From assembly GCA_037043235.1 (NCBI GenBank), contig JAWRVZ010000109.1, positions 1,684,501-1,748,500 of the forward strand: DNA of 64,000 bases. The letters are read 5' to 3'. A program made the translations under genes and the position numbers. The stretch's first letter is position 1. Each line of letters opens with the position of its first letter. The notes under the pieces are model-generated. The model made no database searches. It was not told where the DNA came from and saw nothing but the letters and a program-made list of their open reading frames with translations. Positions 1 to 13,267 of the stretch are shown here, one piece after another. Source of the DNA: Rhodeus uyekii (lineage: Eukaryota; Chordata; Actinopteri; Cypriniformes; Acheilognathidae).

Positions 1-468
1 AATCGGTTTAGTCCGAAATTCAATGACTCATTCATAAACGACTGCCTTATTTTTGACTGAATCAGCCGATTGAATGAATCGTTTGAATGATTCAATGACT
101 CATTCATAAACGACTGCCTTATTTTTGAATGAATCAGCCGATTGAATGAATCGTTTGAATGATTCAAAGACTCATTCATAAACGACTGCCTTACTTTTGA
201 ATGAATCAGCCGATTGAATTAATCATCTGAATGATTCAATGACTCATTCATAAACGACTGCCTTATTTTTGAATGAATCAGCCGATTGAATGAATCGTTT
301 GAACGATTCAATGACTCATTCATAAACGACTGCCTTACTTTTGAATGAATCAGTCATTTGAATTAATCATTTGAATGATTCAATGATTCATTCATAAACG
401 ACTGCCTTATTTTTTAATGAATCAACCGATTGAACAAATCGGTTGAATGATTCAATGGCTCATTCATG
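1..468. repeat. 72-bp satellite array, open at left edge
   Basis: About 6.5 copies of a 72-bp unit. The landmark 'actcattcataaacgactg' recurs with its first base at 26, 98, 170, 242, 314 and 386 (the last as a variant), exactly 72 bp apart, and a decayed unit closes near 468. Units differ by a few substitutions (gattcaatgactc versus gattcaaagactc) and no indels. The unit is built from short GAATGAATC/TGAATGATTCA modules, many of them palindromic. The array begins before base 1, so its full length is unknown. A partial, inverted relative of the unit appears to lie near 15156-15215. Confidence 0.95.
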
Positions 469-1499
469 CTGAACTTTCCACTCCCATTCACGCAAATTTG
501 CCCTGTTTAATACATCTGGTCTATTATTCTAATTTAATTTATTGATCAAATTTAAGAATCGACAAATGAAGTATAAATTTAATAAGATTAGGGACAAAAA
601 TGACAAGTTCTGGTGTGTGAGATGATGAAAGTTTATATGTGAATAAAAGCCTAAATTAAATCTGTTCATTATAAAGCGATCAGTTCTCTACAGTAAATTT
701 GGACTAAACCTCTCAATTCATATGGATTAGATATAGAATCTCTTTATGAATGTTTTTAAGCATAAAAGTGATAGTTACAGTGATATAAATAAAAACAATG
801 ATTAAATTTGATTTCTGTTCATTTTTAATGCTAGCGTTATTGCCGCAAAAAGAAAATCTGCCCGATGTGTTGAAGCCGATAAATAATGTATTATTTATCG
901 AGACGCTTCACATGCGACGGTTCATCACGATGGTTTTCAATTGCTTGAAATATAATTGATTTTTTATGAGTTTTATGAGAATTGAGTGTAAAATTACTAC
1001 CATAATCTAGAAGTTTAGGAAATCTACTGTACCTTTTATGCTTGATTTATGTTGAAAATGGCTGTTAACAGTGAGACTTTTGTTTTTGTAACAAAAAAAT
1101 TATATTGTTTTTGCAATCAAAAATTATACAACCATTTGGATTTAGATTTATTACCCAAGATATGGGTTATCGGCGTTAGACGTGTGGTGCGGGAGGATGA
1201 AGGAGGATAAACAGGAATGATGAGACACAGGTGACAAGACTAATGAGGGAAATGACACTGGGAAGCACACGGAAGAAAACAGGAAGTCAGGAGACACGAC
1301 ATGACTGTGAAAATCACCTTTCAAATATAAAGAATTATCAGTTATCGGCCAAAATATCATTTCATATCGGCTATTTAAACCTCGAAATTAAAGGTTTTTA
1401 CTTGCCCTGTCAGCATTTTCACTGGCCCTTATCATAGCATGATAAATATAATTATATATATATATTTACATATTATATAGATGTTATAATTATCAACCA
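469..1499. other. AT-rich unique sequence, no gene seen
   Basis: I see no coding signal here. The opposed open frames at 1151-1437 overlap each other and resemble no domain. The stretch near 1185-1310 (purine-rich, 'aggaagtcaggagacacgac') has the look of an antisense LTR scrap common in fish genomes, but I cannot define its ends. A short (TA)n run lies near 1451-1466. Confidence 0.6.
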
Positions 1500-1668
1500 G
1501 AAAACATGTCAGTATAGTGGATATAAAGTACTTAAAATACATACTAACTATAAGTACTCTACATCTACTATAACTATTAATGTATTGACTTGATATTTGA
1601 CTTGCAGTTGCAAAGTTACTTACAGTTAGTAGAATGTCAAAAGTGCATAATCAAAATAAAACATACCA
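1500..1668. repeat. Interspersed repeat, 'gttgcaaagttactt' family, copy 1
   Basis: The phrases 'cttgcagttgcaaagttact' and 'gttagtagaatgtc' followed by 'aataaaacata' recur in related form at 8178-8325 and 17800-18020 ('agttgcaaagttacttgtag', 'gaatgtctaaagtgga'). The family is common in fish genomes as I recall it, but I cannot name its class. No coding capacity and no clear terminal repeats are visible. Confidence 0.6.
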
Positions 1669-3785
<2,117 letters not shown>

Positions 3786-4195
3786 TCCTGGATTATTCCA
3801 TGTGAGTTCCCCAGGGCTCTCTACTGGGTCCAGTTATGTTCCATATTTATTCTATTGCTCTCCTCATTTGTAAGTCGCTTTAAGGATTGAATGTGAATGT
3901 AACACTTATTGTATTAAATAAGAAATATAGATTGTGTCAAGCCTCACTAATGCTGCTCCAAAATCTGTAGTTTACAATGGACTGCAAGCATGTTTGAGGA
4001 ATTTGTTGACTGTAATAAATGAAAAACACCCCCTTCTAATATTCCATGTGAGTTCCCCAGGGCTCTCTACTGGGTCTAATTATGTTCCATATTTATTCTG
4101 TAGCATTTGTTGTCTTAAATAAGAAGTATAGACTCTGTCACGGTTTCCTAATGCCGCTCTCCAACTGTGGTTTACAATGGACTGCTACTTAAAGC
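3786..4195 (+). mobile_element. LINE reverse-transcriptase scrap, duplicated
   Basis: From 3807 the plus strand reads VPQGSLLGPVMFHIYS, which matches the conserved non-LTR reverse transcriptase motif G-V-P-Q-G-S-x-L-G-P; the leading Gly codon has become TGA. A second copy starts at about 4052 and reads VPQGSLLGLIMFHIYS, also preceded by TGA. The sequence after each copy is alike too ('aaataagaaatatag' near 3918 and 'aaataagaagtatag' near 4118; 'tttacaatggactgc' near 3972 and 4170). So a stretch of about 200-245 bp that already carried the broken motif was duplicated in tandem. No endonuclease or catalytic Y-x-D-D segment is visible. Confidence 0.7.
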
Positions 4196-5046
4196 AGATT
4201 GGATTTCCTAGGATTTTCCTCAAGACTGCGGTTCAGACATATCAGCGCACTAAAGCAGTTACAAGCTTTCCTCATTTGGAAAGCATCATTTGGTCTCTCC
4301 AGGGGTAACTGTCATGTTCTTTGAATTTTGCAAAAGTTCAAAACCTCCAGAGGATCTCAGACATTGCAGCCTTTTAATAAAACAACGAACTCTGCTCTAT
4401 TTGAGAGGGACGGGGGGAGTACTTACACCAGAGTGGAGCAGCTAAGGCAACATCAAGCAGCAAAAACATGTCAAGCTTTGTTTTTCAAGTTAACTAGACA
4501 TCCGTTATGTTCTAAGCTCTGACATCCGCGACCCAAATTGGATTGAATTTTTTTTACAGGTTTTGTTTTTAGGTGTCTTGTAAATGGAGACAGATTATAT
4601 CTGTCAAGATTCAAAGACAGACGTTCTCTTTTTTTGTGCAGCTCCTGGTGACCCACTGGGAGTTTGGCTCCATCTGTGCCAGCCTGACCCAGTTTAGCCC
4701 ACGGCCACGTCCAACTGTTCCATGTCCCGAGCATATGTGCAGTTGCAGGGGGATAAGCGATCCTCACCACGCGGGACGGAGAAATACTCGCTGCAGACAT
4801 GACACTGGACCTGACTGCAGTCTGCCCTCTTCCCAGAGCATATGTCAGGAACAGGGCTGGCCTTCAGGATCCAAACACTGGAGTTATTCTGCTTTGAAAA
4901 CTGAAACTGCTGGCATGGTCTGAAATTTTGGTGTTTGGGGCATATGGGCATGGATGATGATTTTCCTTTTTAATCTTTATTTGTGGATTATAAGTGAGTG
5001 TTAATTTGAGAGAGAGAGAGCATTGAGAGAGTGTGTGAAAGAGAGA
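4196..5046. other. Unique sequence, no gene seen
   Basis: Opposed 109- and 116-codon frames (4471-4923) overlap and have no recognisable domain. A short GA-rich run precedes the SINE at 5047. Confidence 0.55.
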
Positions 5047-5185
5047 GTGTGGCGCTTGCAACACCAAGGTCATGGGTTTGATTCCCAGGGAAAGCAGGAA
5101 CTGATTAGAATGTCAATGTTTCTTGAATGCAATGCAAGTCGCTTCGGATAAAAGCATCTGATAAATGCGTGAATGTAAATGTAAA
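5047..5185 (+). mobile_element. tRNA-headed SINE, 5'-truncated
   Basis: It carries the box-B half of the tRNA-like head ('catgggtttgattcccaggg') but lacks box A. The linker 'aactgattagaatgtcaatg' follows, then the core 'gtcgcttcggataaaagc' and a tail ending 'gaatgtaaatgtaaa'. Same family as the copies at 7947, 8531, 9271, 15476, 17623, 18843, 28953, 59141, 61957 and 63518. Confidence 0.9.
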
Positions 5186-6394
5186 ATTTAAATGAGTGAT
5201 ACTCATACATAATATGATAAAGCAGCAAGAAGTAAAAGTTTCCTCCATGGCATTCTGTGGGCTCCTCAAAACTATACAGTAAACAAACTGGCTATGATTG
5301 AGTTGTGTTGCATAGCAGTTACACATACAGTGTGAAAAGAGAAATTGTTTGTCACTAGGAGCTTGCCAGAATGTTTCTGGTTAGGACACTGGTTTCTGGT
5401 TAGTGTGGGAAAGAACGAGAGCATTAAATATATCAGTGTTATTTACTCTAATTATGTCAGGACTGTGATTAAAGGTAAAATGAAGACCCTGTGATCTGCT
5501 TCTTGCCGTCCAAATTTAAGATCCACAATTCATCTATTACAAACCTGATGTCATGCATGGAAACTGACTTCATCCTGGCACAAAGCAGTTCGTCGGTTCT
5601 CAGTGGGCTCAGGGTCGGGGTAGCAGACCTCCAGCAATATCTGCATTAGCCAGACCAGATGGAGAGGAAAAAGCAGGGCTTCCCCAATAACCAGGGCGGT
5701 GGAAGTTGGCACTATCGGCAGCTAGGCAGATGTGTGGACGGTATCGTGCCCAAAGCCTGTGCCCACTGGGAGCAGAGTGTGAGATGCGCATATGGGGCAC
5801 CATGCTGGTGTTCAGCTGATGCAGCAAGATGGAAATTACAGAAACAGCTCTCAGTCAGGCTGTGGCTCCAATCTCTCACTCTACTGTTAATATTTGTTGA
5901 TTTACTGAACAAAACACGAGCTTGTGCAAAACTGCTTCTACAATCCTGGGGTGTGATGGGTGTCTGTCAGGGTATTGAAATCTGGTTGCTAGGCTGTTCA
6001 GAGTGGATGATAACTAAGTGGATGTTCCATGACCCAGCTGCCTCCTTCAGTGCAATTGATTTGATTACCAGTTTTGTTCCACCATCCTTGCTCTGTCCCG
6101 TTTTGCTCAGTCTCAATTGTGCTTTGCTACTTCATCCATGTCCATACCACTGTTAAGTTTTAGTAGCAATAACTAGTTACCGCCTAAGGATGAGATGTTT
6201 AATTGTTGTCTCTTCAAAAGGCGTCTGAAATAATAAATTAAGTGCAATGTACTGTTTTCAAAAATACACATCAATTCTAAAATAACTGAAACACTTCTAA
6301 CACTAATTTCCTACACAACAATATCAACTGCTCTTTCTCTCTCTCCGTCAGCGACTCCTCCTCTCCCTCACTTGTTTCATTCGCTCTGGATGGA
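5186..6394. other. Unique sequence with a 165-codon open frame
   Basis: The plus-strand frame 5659-6156 is among the longest outside repeats. It is rich in Cys, Leu and Trp, matches no family I know, and overlaps two minus-strand frames at 5609-5912. I treat it as chance. Nothing else stands out. Confidence 0.5.
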
Positions 6395-7170
6395 TATTGT
6401 TGCTGTTACATGATTTGAATTTTGGCCTGGGATTTGTGTGTATTGCATATAATTTTACTAATTCCTGTAGATTTTGTGCTCATGCCTAATGTGCGCTCAC
6501 ATAAATGTGCCTCTCAGCAACAAATCGAGCTCTTTTTCGCTGCTTATTGCGCTTAAACAGTCATATACACACAAGATACTAAACAGTTGAGAAAGAAAAC
6601 GCATGTGTAACAGTGTAATGGATCTGTGCATTAAGTCTTAAAGTGACAGCAGCCTCATATTCCTGCTACCAAACGATAAAAATACTGAAAGGACGATTTG
6701 GAAATCCATTGCCGCTTGTCCCTCTGTTAGAATTGCTGTAACAATATCAATATTGCAGTTTTTCCCCATGGTATCGCTAACAATATTGTGGCCAGTGAAA
6801 ATGAGTACCTAATAACTTTGGAAAACCACTAATAGGCACAGTGAGCAAAAATGTTAGTCAAGCCCCTGTGTGTTCCTGTAAAAAGTATGACCTGGAGCAT
6901 GCAAAGATGCAAATGATTTGTCATTATTTGTTTGTTCCAGATTGAGGACAGATAACTTTCAACAGTTTGCATGAACCAAACAACTAAAGAAAACTGCGTG
7001 TGTAACAGTATAATGGATCAGGTCTTAAAGTGACAGCAGCCTAATAATATTAATAATATTAAAAATAATACGTCAGTTTTTATTTTAAGGTGTGGCCAAT
7101 AAGACTGTTAAATGTTGTTTAGGACAGATTACTTTCATACTAAGTGTAAACAGTTCACATGAACCAAACC
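6395..7170. repeat. Interspersed repeat with internal duplication
   Basis: The block 'gtgtaacagtgtaatggatc' followed by 'cttaaagtgacagcagcct' occurs near 6605-6655 and again near 7000-7044. The block 'ggacagataactttcaacag' with 'catgaaccaaac' near 6948-6980 recurs as a variant near 7121-7168. The left portion ('gctgttacatgatttgaatt', 'agattttgtgctcatgcct') recurs at 9886-10000, and 'tttttccccatggtatcg' at 6760 recurs at 10545. That identifies a dispersed family whose second copy is broken by a LINE end. Class unknown. Confidence 0.7.
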
Positions 7171-7946
7171 AGACAATTTTCCAAACAGAGTTCATGCTGG
7201 AGTGGAGCTGAAAAGCACATGCTCTCGCATAAGTCCATCTGTTTTGAAGCACAATAGCAGACCTCTTTAAAAAAAACACACACACACACACACACGTAAT
7301 TTGAGGTTTAATGACTGTGTGAGAAATCAAGTTTAGAGTTTAATATGTAGGGTTTGACCTAGTGTAAAGAACCTCATAAGAAACCTCTAATCATATTCAT
7401 CACAACTGTCTGTTTTGCTGAGGACCGACTCTTGACATACAGATTGGGCTTTTTGCTCCTGCCATGCAGTTTCACAGTCAGTCTCTGCTGGCCATTACCG
7501 TCCTCACGGCACTCCAGTTTACTGATAGTCTCCCTCTAATGAGTTATTGATCCACTCTGTTTTCTCTTTGCTTTCTTTCAAGGCAACGGAAATGACTGCA
7601 TGGGAGAGACAATCAGGGCTTTCCCAATCCAACTCCCAAACAGCACGTCCTCTTTAGACCTGCGCTAGTTCTGCAGGTCACCACGAAAACAAGTTGCAAC
7701 AGGTTTGTTTTGAAATAATGGGAGTGTTAGTGTGTTTTGGGGATGTTTTATACAAAACAGATGTTCCTAGTTCATTTGCATTTGTTGAGAAATGTATCAT
7801 GTACAGATTTTCTATCATCTTTTCACGTCTACCATTTGTGATTCACAACCAAACAAACAGCAACAACATGGAGGAGAAGATCATTTTTGCTGCTGACCAG
7901 TTTTATGAGAAAATAAATGCCATTTTATTAATTTTGTAAATTAAGA
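7171..7946. other. Unique sequence with a short (CA)n
   Basis: A poly-A/(CA)n tract lies at about 7267-7296. The 81-codon frame at 7694-7939 has no recognisable motif. Confidence 0.55.
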
Positions 7947-8107
7947 GCTCTCCTGTATCTCAATCAGTAGAGAGAAGCGCTTGCAACATCAAGGTCATGG
8001 GTTTGATTCCCAGGGAAAGCAAGAACTGATTAGAATGTCAATGTGTTTCTTGAATGCAATGCAAGTCACTCTGGATAAAGGCGTCTGATAAATGCATGAA
8101 TGCAAAT
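7947..8107 (+). mobile_element. tRNA-headed SINE, full length
   Basis: About 161 bp. The head has box A-like 'tatctcaatcagtagag' and box B 'gggtttgattcccagg'. The acceptor-like arms are gctctcc and ggaaagc, against gctttcc/ggaaagc in better copies. The common linker, a mutated core ('gtcactctggataaaggcg') and the tail follow. Imperfect flanking 'aaatta' on both sides may be the target duplication. Confidence 0.92.
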
Positions 8108-8177
8108 TAGTGGGATTATTGGTGATGTCACCCAAAAGGAAAAATCACTTGTTTCAGAGGGAGGTCGAACATGTTTT

Positions 8178-8325
8178 GGTTACATTTTATTTCGATGATC
8201 CACTTTAGACATTTTACTATTCTTACAAGTACATCAACTTATTCTACTAACTTGAACCCTAACCTAACCGTCTACTAATACTGTAATTGAGAGTTAGCTG
8301 ACATTTAGTTGCAGTTATAGATAAT
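8178..8325. repeat. Interspersed repeat, 'gttgcaaagttactt' family, copy 2
   Basis: Contains 'gatccactttagacatttta', 'gaaccctaacctaaccg' and 'gagttagctgacatttagtt'. These match phrases of the copy at 17800-18020, partly in inverted orientation, suggesting a palindromic or foldback family. Confidence 0.6.
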
Positions 8326-8332
8326 GAGTCTG

Positions 8333-8882
8333 TCACCCATAGTCATGTCTGCTGTGTCATCCTTGGCACTTCCTATCAATAAGGTCATTGGTACACTTCC
8401 TGTCTATCGTGTCAGAACTTCCTGTTCACTTCCAGGCCTTTCTAGGTCTTTCTACACCTGTCTGGTAATCACTTACCTCATTAGTGTCCTCAGGTGTTTC
8501 ACATGTCCTTGTCTATAAAAACCCTCTTGTGTTTACATTTACGCATTTGGCAGACGCTTTTATCCAAAGCGACTTACATTGCATTCAAGAAACACATTGA
8601 ATCAAGTTTTGCTTTCCCTGGGGTCGAACCCATGACCTTGGCATTGTAATCACTAATGCTCTACTGAATGAGCTACAGAAAAGCTGTTTCCTGGTCCTTG
8701 TCAGTTGCTGACTCTGGTTCTCCTTGTACTTCCAAGTATTTCCACTATGTTTGCACTATGTCTTTGTTTATATTTAAAGTGTTTTTGATTTGTAATGAAT
8801 CAAGTTTCGTTGAGAACCTGCTCTCTGTGTATTTCTCCGCATCGCACACGCTCTCCAAGTGTGAGAGAGTCGTGGTACACAG
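8333..8882 (+). mobile_element. Possible solo LTR, split by a SINE
   Basis: The stretch before the SINE holds 'gtcctcaggtgtttcacatg' and a TATA-like 'tctataaaaaccc' at 8513, typical of fish LTRs. After the SINE, T-rich sequence continues to 'gtcgtggtaca' at 8882. I could not find a 5-bp target duplication or a clean TG...CA boundary, and the downstream half could be unrelated, so this is tentative. It is non-coding. Confidence 0.4.
8531..8684 (-). mobile_element. tRNA-headed SINE, minus strand
   Basis: On the plus strand it starts with tail 'gtttacatttacgcatttgg', then the core 'cagacgcttttatccaaagc'. It closes with the tRNA-like head ('gggtcgaacccatgacc', 'gagctacagaaaagc'). It sits just downstream of the TATA-like box of the surrounding candidate LTR and so inserted after it. 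Confidence 0.92.
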
Positions 8883-9270
8883 GTTTATTTGGTTTCGTTA
8901 GTCTGCCAGGAAATCAAGGCACATTTACAAGTTCTCAGTCTGAAAATGATCAAATTTCAGTTCATAAAATCAAATCTTTGTAAGATTCACTGGCTCCCAA
9001 TGCATTTTGAGTAAAAAGATGTAAAACTGTGGTTGTTTGTTTTACGTTGGTCATGCTGGACACTCGTCCACACCATCGGAAGATATTGTTCAGTTTATTA
9101 TAAATGTTTGCTGCATTTTTGTCATTTGCCACTTTAAAAGCAGAATGGATTCTGTCTACACTGAAACTGCATTAAATAATGTTATGATTTGAAGATACAA
9201 ATAAGAAATGGGGATTTTTTTTATTTTAAACGTGAAACTAAACCAGTAGTTTGCACTGATTCAAAGGATT
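8883..9270. other. Unique sequence, no gene seen
   Basis: AT-rich. No repeat family or open frame of note was recognised. Confidence 0.5.
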
Positions 9271-9415
9271 CATACATTCAAATTCATCAGACGCTTTTAT
9301 CATTGCATTCAAGAAACACATTGACATTCTCATCAGTTCTTGCTTTCCCTGGGAATCGAACCCATGACCTTGATGTTGCAAGCACCGCTCTCTACTGTTT
9401 GAGCTACAGGAAAGC
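9271..9415 (-). mobile_element. SINE, 13-bp core-deletion subfamily
   Basis: A tRNA-like head with intact box B ('gggaatcgaacccatgacc' on the plus strand) and the linker are present. The core reads 'cgcttttatcattgcattc': the 13 bp that normally separate 'tatc' from 'attgcattc' are missing. The identical deletion occurs at 17623, 18843 and 61957, which marks a subfamily and not independent damage. Confidence 0.92.
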
Positions 9416-9601
9416 TTAAATAGCAGATTCATTTATTGAATCTTTCACTCAGCCAATTCATTCAAAACGTTCAAAAAGTAAAATTCTCTTTTACTTGCGC
9501 TTTTAAAAAACATCCATATGTGCTGGAATAACCAAGTGCACCACCTGACTTTATACCAGTGTAAAGATGCATTAAATTCTAACCTCTCATAGCTCTCTCA
9601 T

Positions 9602-9646
<45 letters not shown>

Positions 9647-9885
9647 AGACAGTCACAGCACTCTGTGTTGAGAGACGACAGGCACCATATGTTGTCTAGC
9701 TTCTCTGGAAGGGCGTTCCAGCTTTGCTGTAGAGATGATGCTGTGAGTGCATGTGGCTGAGGGCAAACTTTGAATAGGAGATCATCTAGAAAGAATGAAA
9801 GACCAAGAATTTCAGTAGTGGTGTGTAATGCTAGCTACTTTGACTAACACAAGCAACTTTGACGAGTTGAAATGTAATTTACTTT
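9416..9885. other. Unique sequence with (CT)n
   Basis: Satellite-like 'gccaattcattcaaaacg' near 9452 hints at a weak relation to the 72-bp array. A (CT)n tract lies at about 9607-9643, preceded by three 'atagctctct' units. Confidence 0.55.
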
Positions 9886-10600
9886 GTTGCTGTTACAGGG
9901 CTTGAATTTCGGCGTAGGATTGAGATTATTGTGCATAAATTTACTCATTCCCACAGATTTTGTGCTCAAGTCTAAAGTGCACACATAAACATTTAGATTC
10001 ACACTTATTCATTTAGCAGACGCTTTTATCCAAAGCGACGTACAACTTGAGAAAAAACAGAAATCGATTTATCCTGAAAAGGCAAAAGTACATAAGAGTG
10101 TCACAATACAAAGTTTCGAACATTGCTTGAAGTAAAATAAGCCTGGAGAATAGAGAGACTAAAGGAAGGTGAAAGCAAGGATGAAAAGTGTTGTGTGTGT
10201 GTGTGTAATGTTAGGTGGAAGAGATGAGTTTTCAGCTGTGTTTGAATATTGACTGGGATTCTGAATGAAAATGGTCTTGAGAGGGATTTTGAGTCGTCAC
10301 TCGTTGATCGATCGAAGGTTTCTGGTAAGTATGAGGGTGAGCTTGTGTTAGCTCTGTAAGCAAGAGTCAGTGCTTTGAGTTTGATGCGAGCTGCGAGTGG
10401 GAAGAGTGGAGTGACGAGGAGCTTCTGGGTTCGGAAGGAAAGAAGGAAGTCCAGTGCAATAATCAAGTGTGGAAATGACCATGGCCTGCACCAGACGTTG
10501 TTGCTCGGTGAGGAACGGCCTGATCCTCCTGATGTCAATATGGTGTTTTTCCCCATGGTATCGATGTGAAAATGTTGAATGGCTAGTAACTGAAAATCTG
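9886..10600. repeat. Second copy of the 6395 repeat, interrupted
   Basis: The left piece 9886-10000 ('ttactcattcccacagattt', 'gtgctcaagtctaaagtgc') and right piece 10540-10600 ('ttttccccatggtatcg') match 6400-6515 and 6750-6790. Between them lies a LINE 3' end on the minus strand. The host sequence equivalent to about 6520-6745 is absent, so the insertion came with, or was preceded by, a deletion of the target. Confidence 0.65.
10003..10540 (-). pseudogene. LINE 3' end: RT C-terminus, 3' UTR and SINE-like tail
   Basis: On the minus strand, starting near 10535, one frame reads DIRRIRPFLTEQQRLVQAM and then STLDYCTGL, the conserved segment just after the catalytic domain of L2/CR1-type reverse transcriptases. 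A second frame continues RIKLKALTLAYRA and SPSYL, and QLKTHLFHLTL closes the protein, so at least one frameshift is present. A short CA run follows, then a 3' UTR and the tail 'gtcgctttggataaaagcg' near 10020-10038. The same order is found at 20225-20567. It is 5'-truncated and cannot encode anything. Confidence 0.85.
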
Positions 10601-11937
10601 GTTATTTTATTTTGATTTGTTTAACATATAACTTACTCTATGTTGAGCAAGCAAGCAAACCCTCAACACACTTTTCTCACAAGCATTTAACTTAAAACGG
10701 ATCACAGAGAGATAAAATCAAAAGCTTCCAGCATAGTTTCGAGAAGAGACGCCGATGTTTGTTTTGAAGGGAAAGCGATGAAAGAGGCGCGTGTTCAGAA
10801 TTCATCTTGGATGTGTTTTCATTACCACTTTGCATCTTGAGCAGAGCGGTTCAGTCCTGCTCTAAATCACAGGATGGATTGTTAGGCACGCGTGTTATTA
10901 ATTTTTTCAGGTCCCGTGGCGTCTGTATGAATCTTAATGCTGCTGACTGGGCTGCTTGTGTTATCGACTTTCTTTAAAATATGAAGAGGTTTGCTGGAAG
11001 CGCCCAGGGTCATTAGCTGATGAGTGGGCTCAAATCCCTCTCCGAGGCTGTGTGGCTTCACCGTGTTAAATGTGCTCCTAAAATATTCATAATCATACTC
11101 ACACGCACACATAATGCTTGTGCGTGACTGTTGAGCAGCGCGTGCGTGTGGCGATCAATATTTAAATGCATTCCTGTTTTTGTGTGTGTGGTTAATTAGC
11201 TGCACTTCTTAAGCCAAGAAGTTTGTGAGCAGATTAAGGGTAGCGCTGTTAGTGACAACAGAACTGCTATTTCATAAACGCTTCTGCTTACCATTTGGAT
11301 AAAATCGCAATCTGATGCATTGAATATAAGAGATTTGGGGTTTTGGTTTGCATGGTGAACTCATTTTATAGGGATTTATCTTTCTAATAACAGTGTCTAA
11401 TAACAGTGTTTTCTTGAAATGTAAACTAAATTTTGGATGTTTTCTATTGCGTTTGCATCTCGCCATGAACTCAAAAAACTTCAAGACTTTGAGAGCAGCA
11501 GCATTTTCTGGAAAATGTATGTACTTATTGGTTCATTTCTTATCTGCAAAATAAAGTGCAACCATCCAGAAGTGAAACTCTATTCAATTTCTGAATGATA
11601 ACTTATAAACCTTTAAAGACTACGAGGTTGTTAATTGACGGTATCTAAAATATAAAAGATCTTTTTTCGTCCACTCCCATGACACAATCGAGTCAATCTC
11701 TAAAGTAATAAAGTATTTGCGTCTTTTTTTTGCTATAATCAAAGCTGATTGGTTTTCTTTCTGGCTTGTAACGCTTTAACCAAGACACTTTAAAATTTTA
11801 AAGACAAAGACATTTTAAAGGACAAAATACTTTCGGAAACAGAATACAATATATTGTAACCATTTTACAACTCACTTTATTATTGAGTATAGAAATGCAT
11901 AAAAAGCGTAGATGCAAAAATGTGTTGTACGAACGTA
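10601..11937. other. Unique sequence, no gene seen
   Basis: Small open frames at 10882-11112 and 11272-11484 lack any motif. The GC-richer stretch at 10870-11160 might be a conserved non-coding element, which needs an alignment to judge. Confidence 0.5.
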
Positions 11938-12424
11938 CAGTAATACTTTGAGATATGAGCGTCCCGACATACGAGTATTTCGAGATACAAGCGATTTTTG
12001 CTTTGAGATAAGAGTAAATATTTGAGATACGAGCAGCTTCCAGACGCTAGAGGTGTTCAGCACTCGCAGCAGCTCAAGCTCCTCATTTATGGGTAATTGC
12101 ATATGATCTCCACTAGAGGCAGCTTGGTTTTACAGCGGGGTTACAGAGAACAAGAACTCATAATTAAAACCACATTTTATTTTATTTTATTTTATATCAC
12201 AGGAATCCTTATATACTATAATTGTGTGTGTGTGTGTCTCTATAGTAATTAAAAACCATTTTTTTCATTGTTATCAGCACTAATAAGGGCGTTTTTTAGA
12301 GGGCCGGAACGGATACATTTTTTTCCTGTTTTTTCTTATGTGAAAAAAATGATTTGAGATACGAGCAACTTGAGTGATGAGCTCGTCCTGGATTGCATTA
12401 TGCTCGTATCTCAAGGCATTATTG
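11938..12424 (+). mobile_element. TA-flanked MITE (Tc1/mariner-pogo type), copy 1, uninterrupted
   Basis: The termini are inverted repeats: CAGTAATACTTTGAGATATG on the left, and on the right the reverse complement of CAATAATGCCTTGAGATACG. TA dinucleotides flank the element (11936-11937 and 12425-12426), as in Tc1/mariner insertions. The interior repeats 'gagatacgagca' motifs and contains 'gtaattgcatatgatctcc' intact at 12093. That is exactly the point split in copy 3, so this copy is the empty site for the 17.4-kb array. There is no coding capacity. Confidence 0.85.
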
Positions 12425-12426
12425 TA

Positions 12427-13267
12427 TGTTTTTGGTTAAAAGCAGAGCTTGTACACAAGCATTAGCTACTAAACTAAAACATTGACACGAATTGTCTATA
12501 TTTTTAAGATGTATTGTGAACGGCAAACTTTAGTTTATTTAATTTATTAAATCCAGCACAAAATTGCTTTCATGTCCACTTTCTGAACTGGAATATCCTC
12601 GAATATGCTTTAAAGTCTCTTACACTTTAATATGGATGCTTAAAGCACTTTGATGTCGCTTTCACTTTTCCGTACCGTTTACAACCCAGTCACTCACCCA
12701 ATGAAATTGGCGTAACATATTGGAGCACATCTTTGGCTAATGTCCTTGTCTCTCATTGTTAATGTTGCATTTGAAAAGGCCCAGTGAAACAAGCTTAAAT
12801 AGATCTTTGATGGTGCCAGTTAATGAGGTCAGTGGTTTCATTGAAGCTCGGGGCAACCCCGTTTACCCATTAACGACAGTATTCATCGTACCCTGACATG
12901 TGGAAGTAGCTTGAGGTCAGAGGTCAACATCAAGACTCTACATGTACTGTGTGTTTTTACTGCACTGCATGTAAATGACCGTGACAAGACGACTGAATGG
13001 CTCCTATTCTCTTTCGTTTGCTTGGGTGTTTCTGCGTTTAAATTTCACTAGTAAGAGCCGTGACACAGCAAGTCGACAGCCGGTCGATTTAACATGTTGA
13101 ATGGACATCAGGTCGTCGGGAAAAGAGAGATTGCTTCTTGATTGACCCTTAGATTTGCTTTTCTATGAGACATCAACAGAGCCACGGTGTTCACTAAAGG
13201 CTGGAATACACTACAAAACATTTGCCCAGAGTCTTGGAAAGTTTACTCTAGTTGCAGAACGTCAGCC
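12427..13267. other. Unique sequence, no gene seen
   Basis: AT-rich. No recognised repeat or coding feature. Confidence 0.5.

Noticed and set aside
3866..3885. 'ttgtaagtcgcttt' as a SINE/LINE tail after the first RT motif
   Set aside because: Only 14 bases match and the following 'ggataaaagcg' is absent. Too little to call.
5659..6156. 165-codon plus-strand open frame, among the longest in apparently unique DNA
   Set aside because: No recognisable domain, odd composition, overlapping frames on the other strand and no splice context. I treat it as chance.
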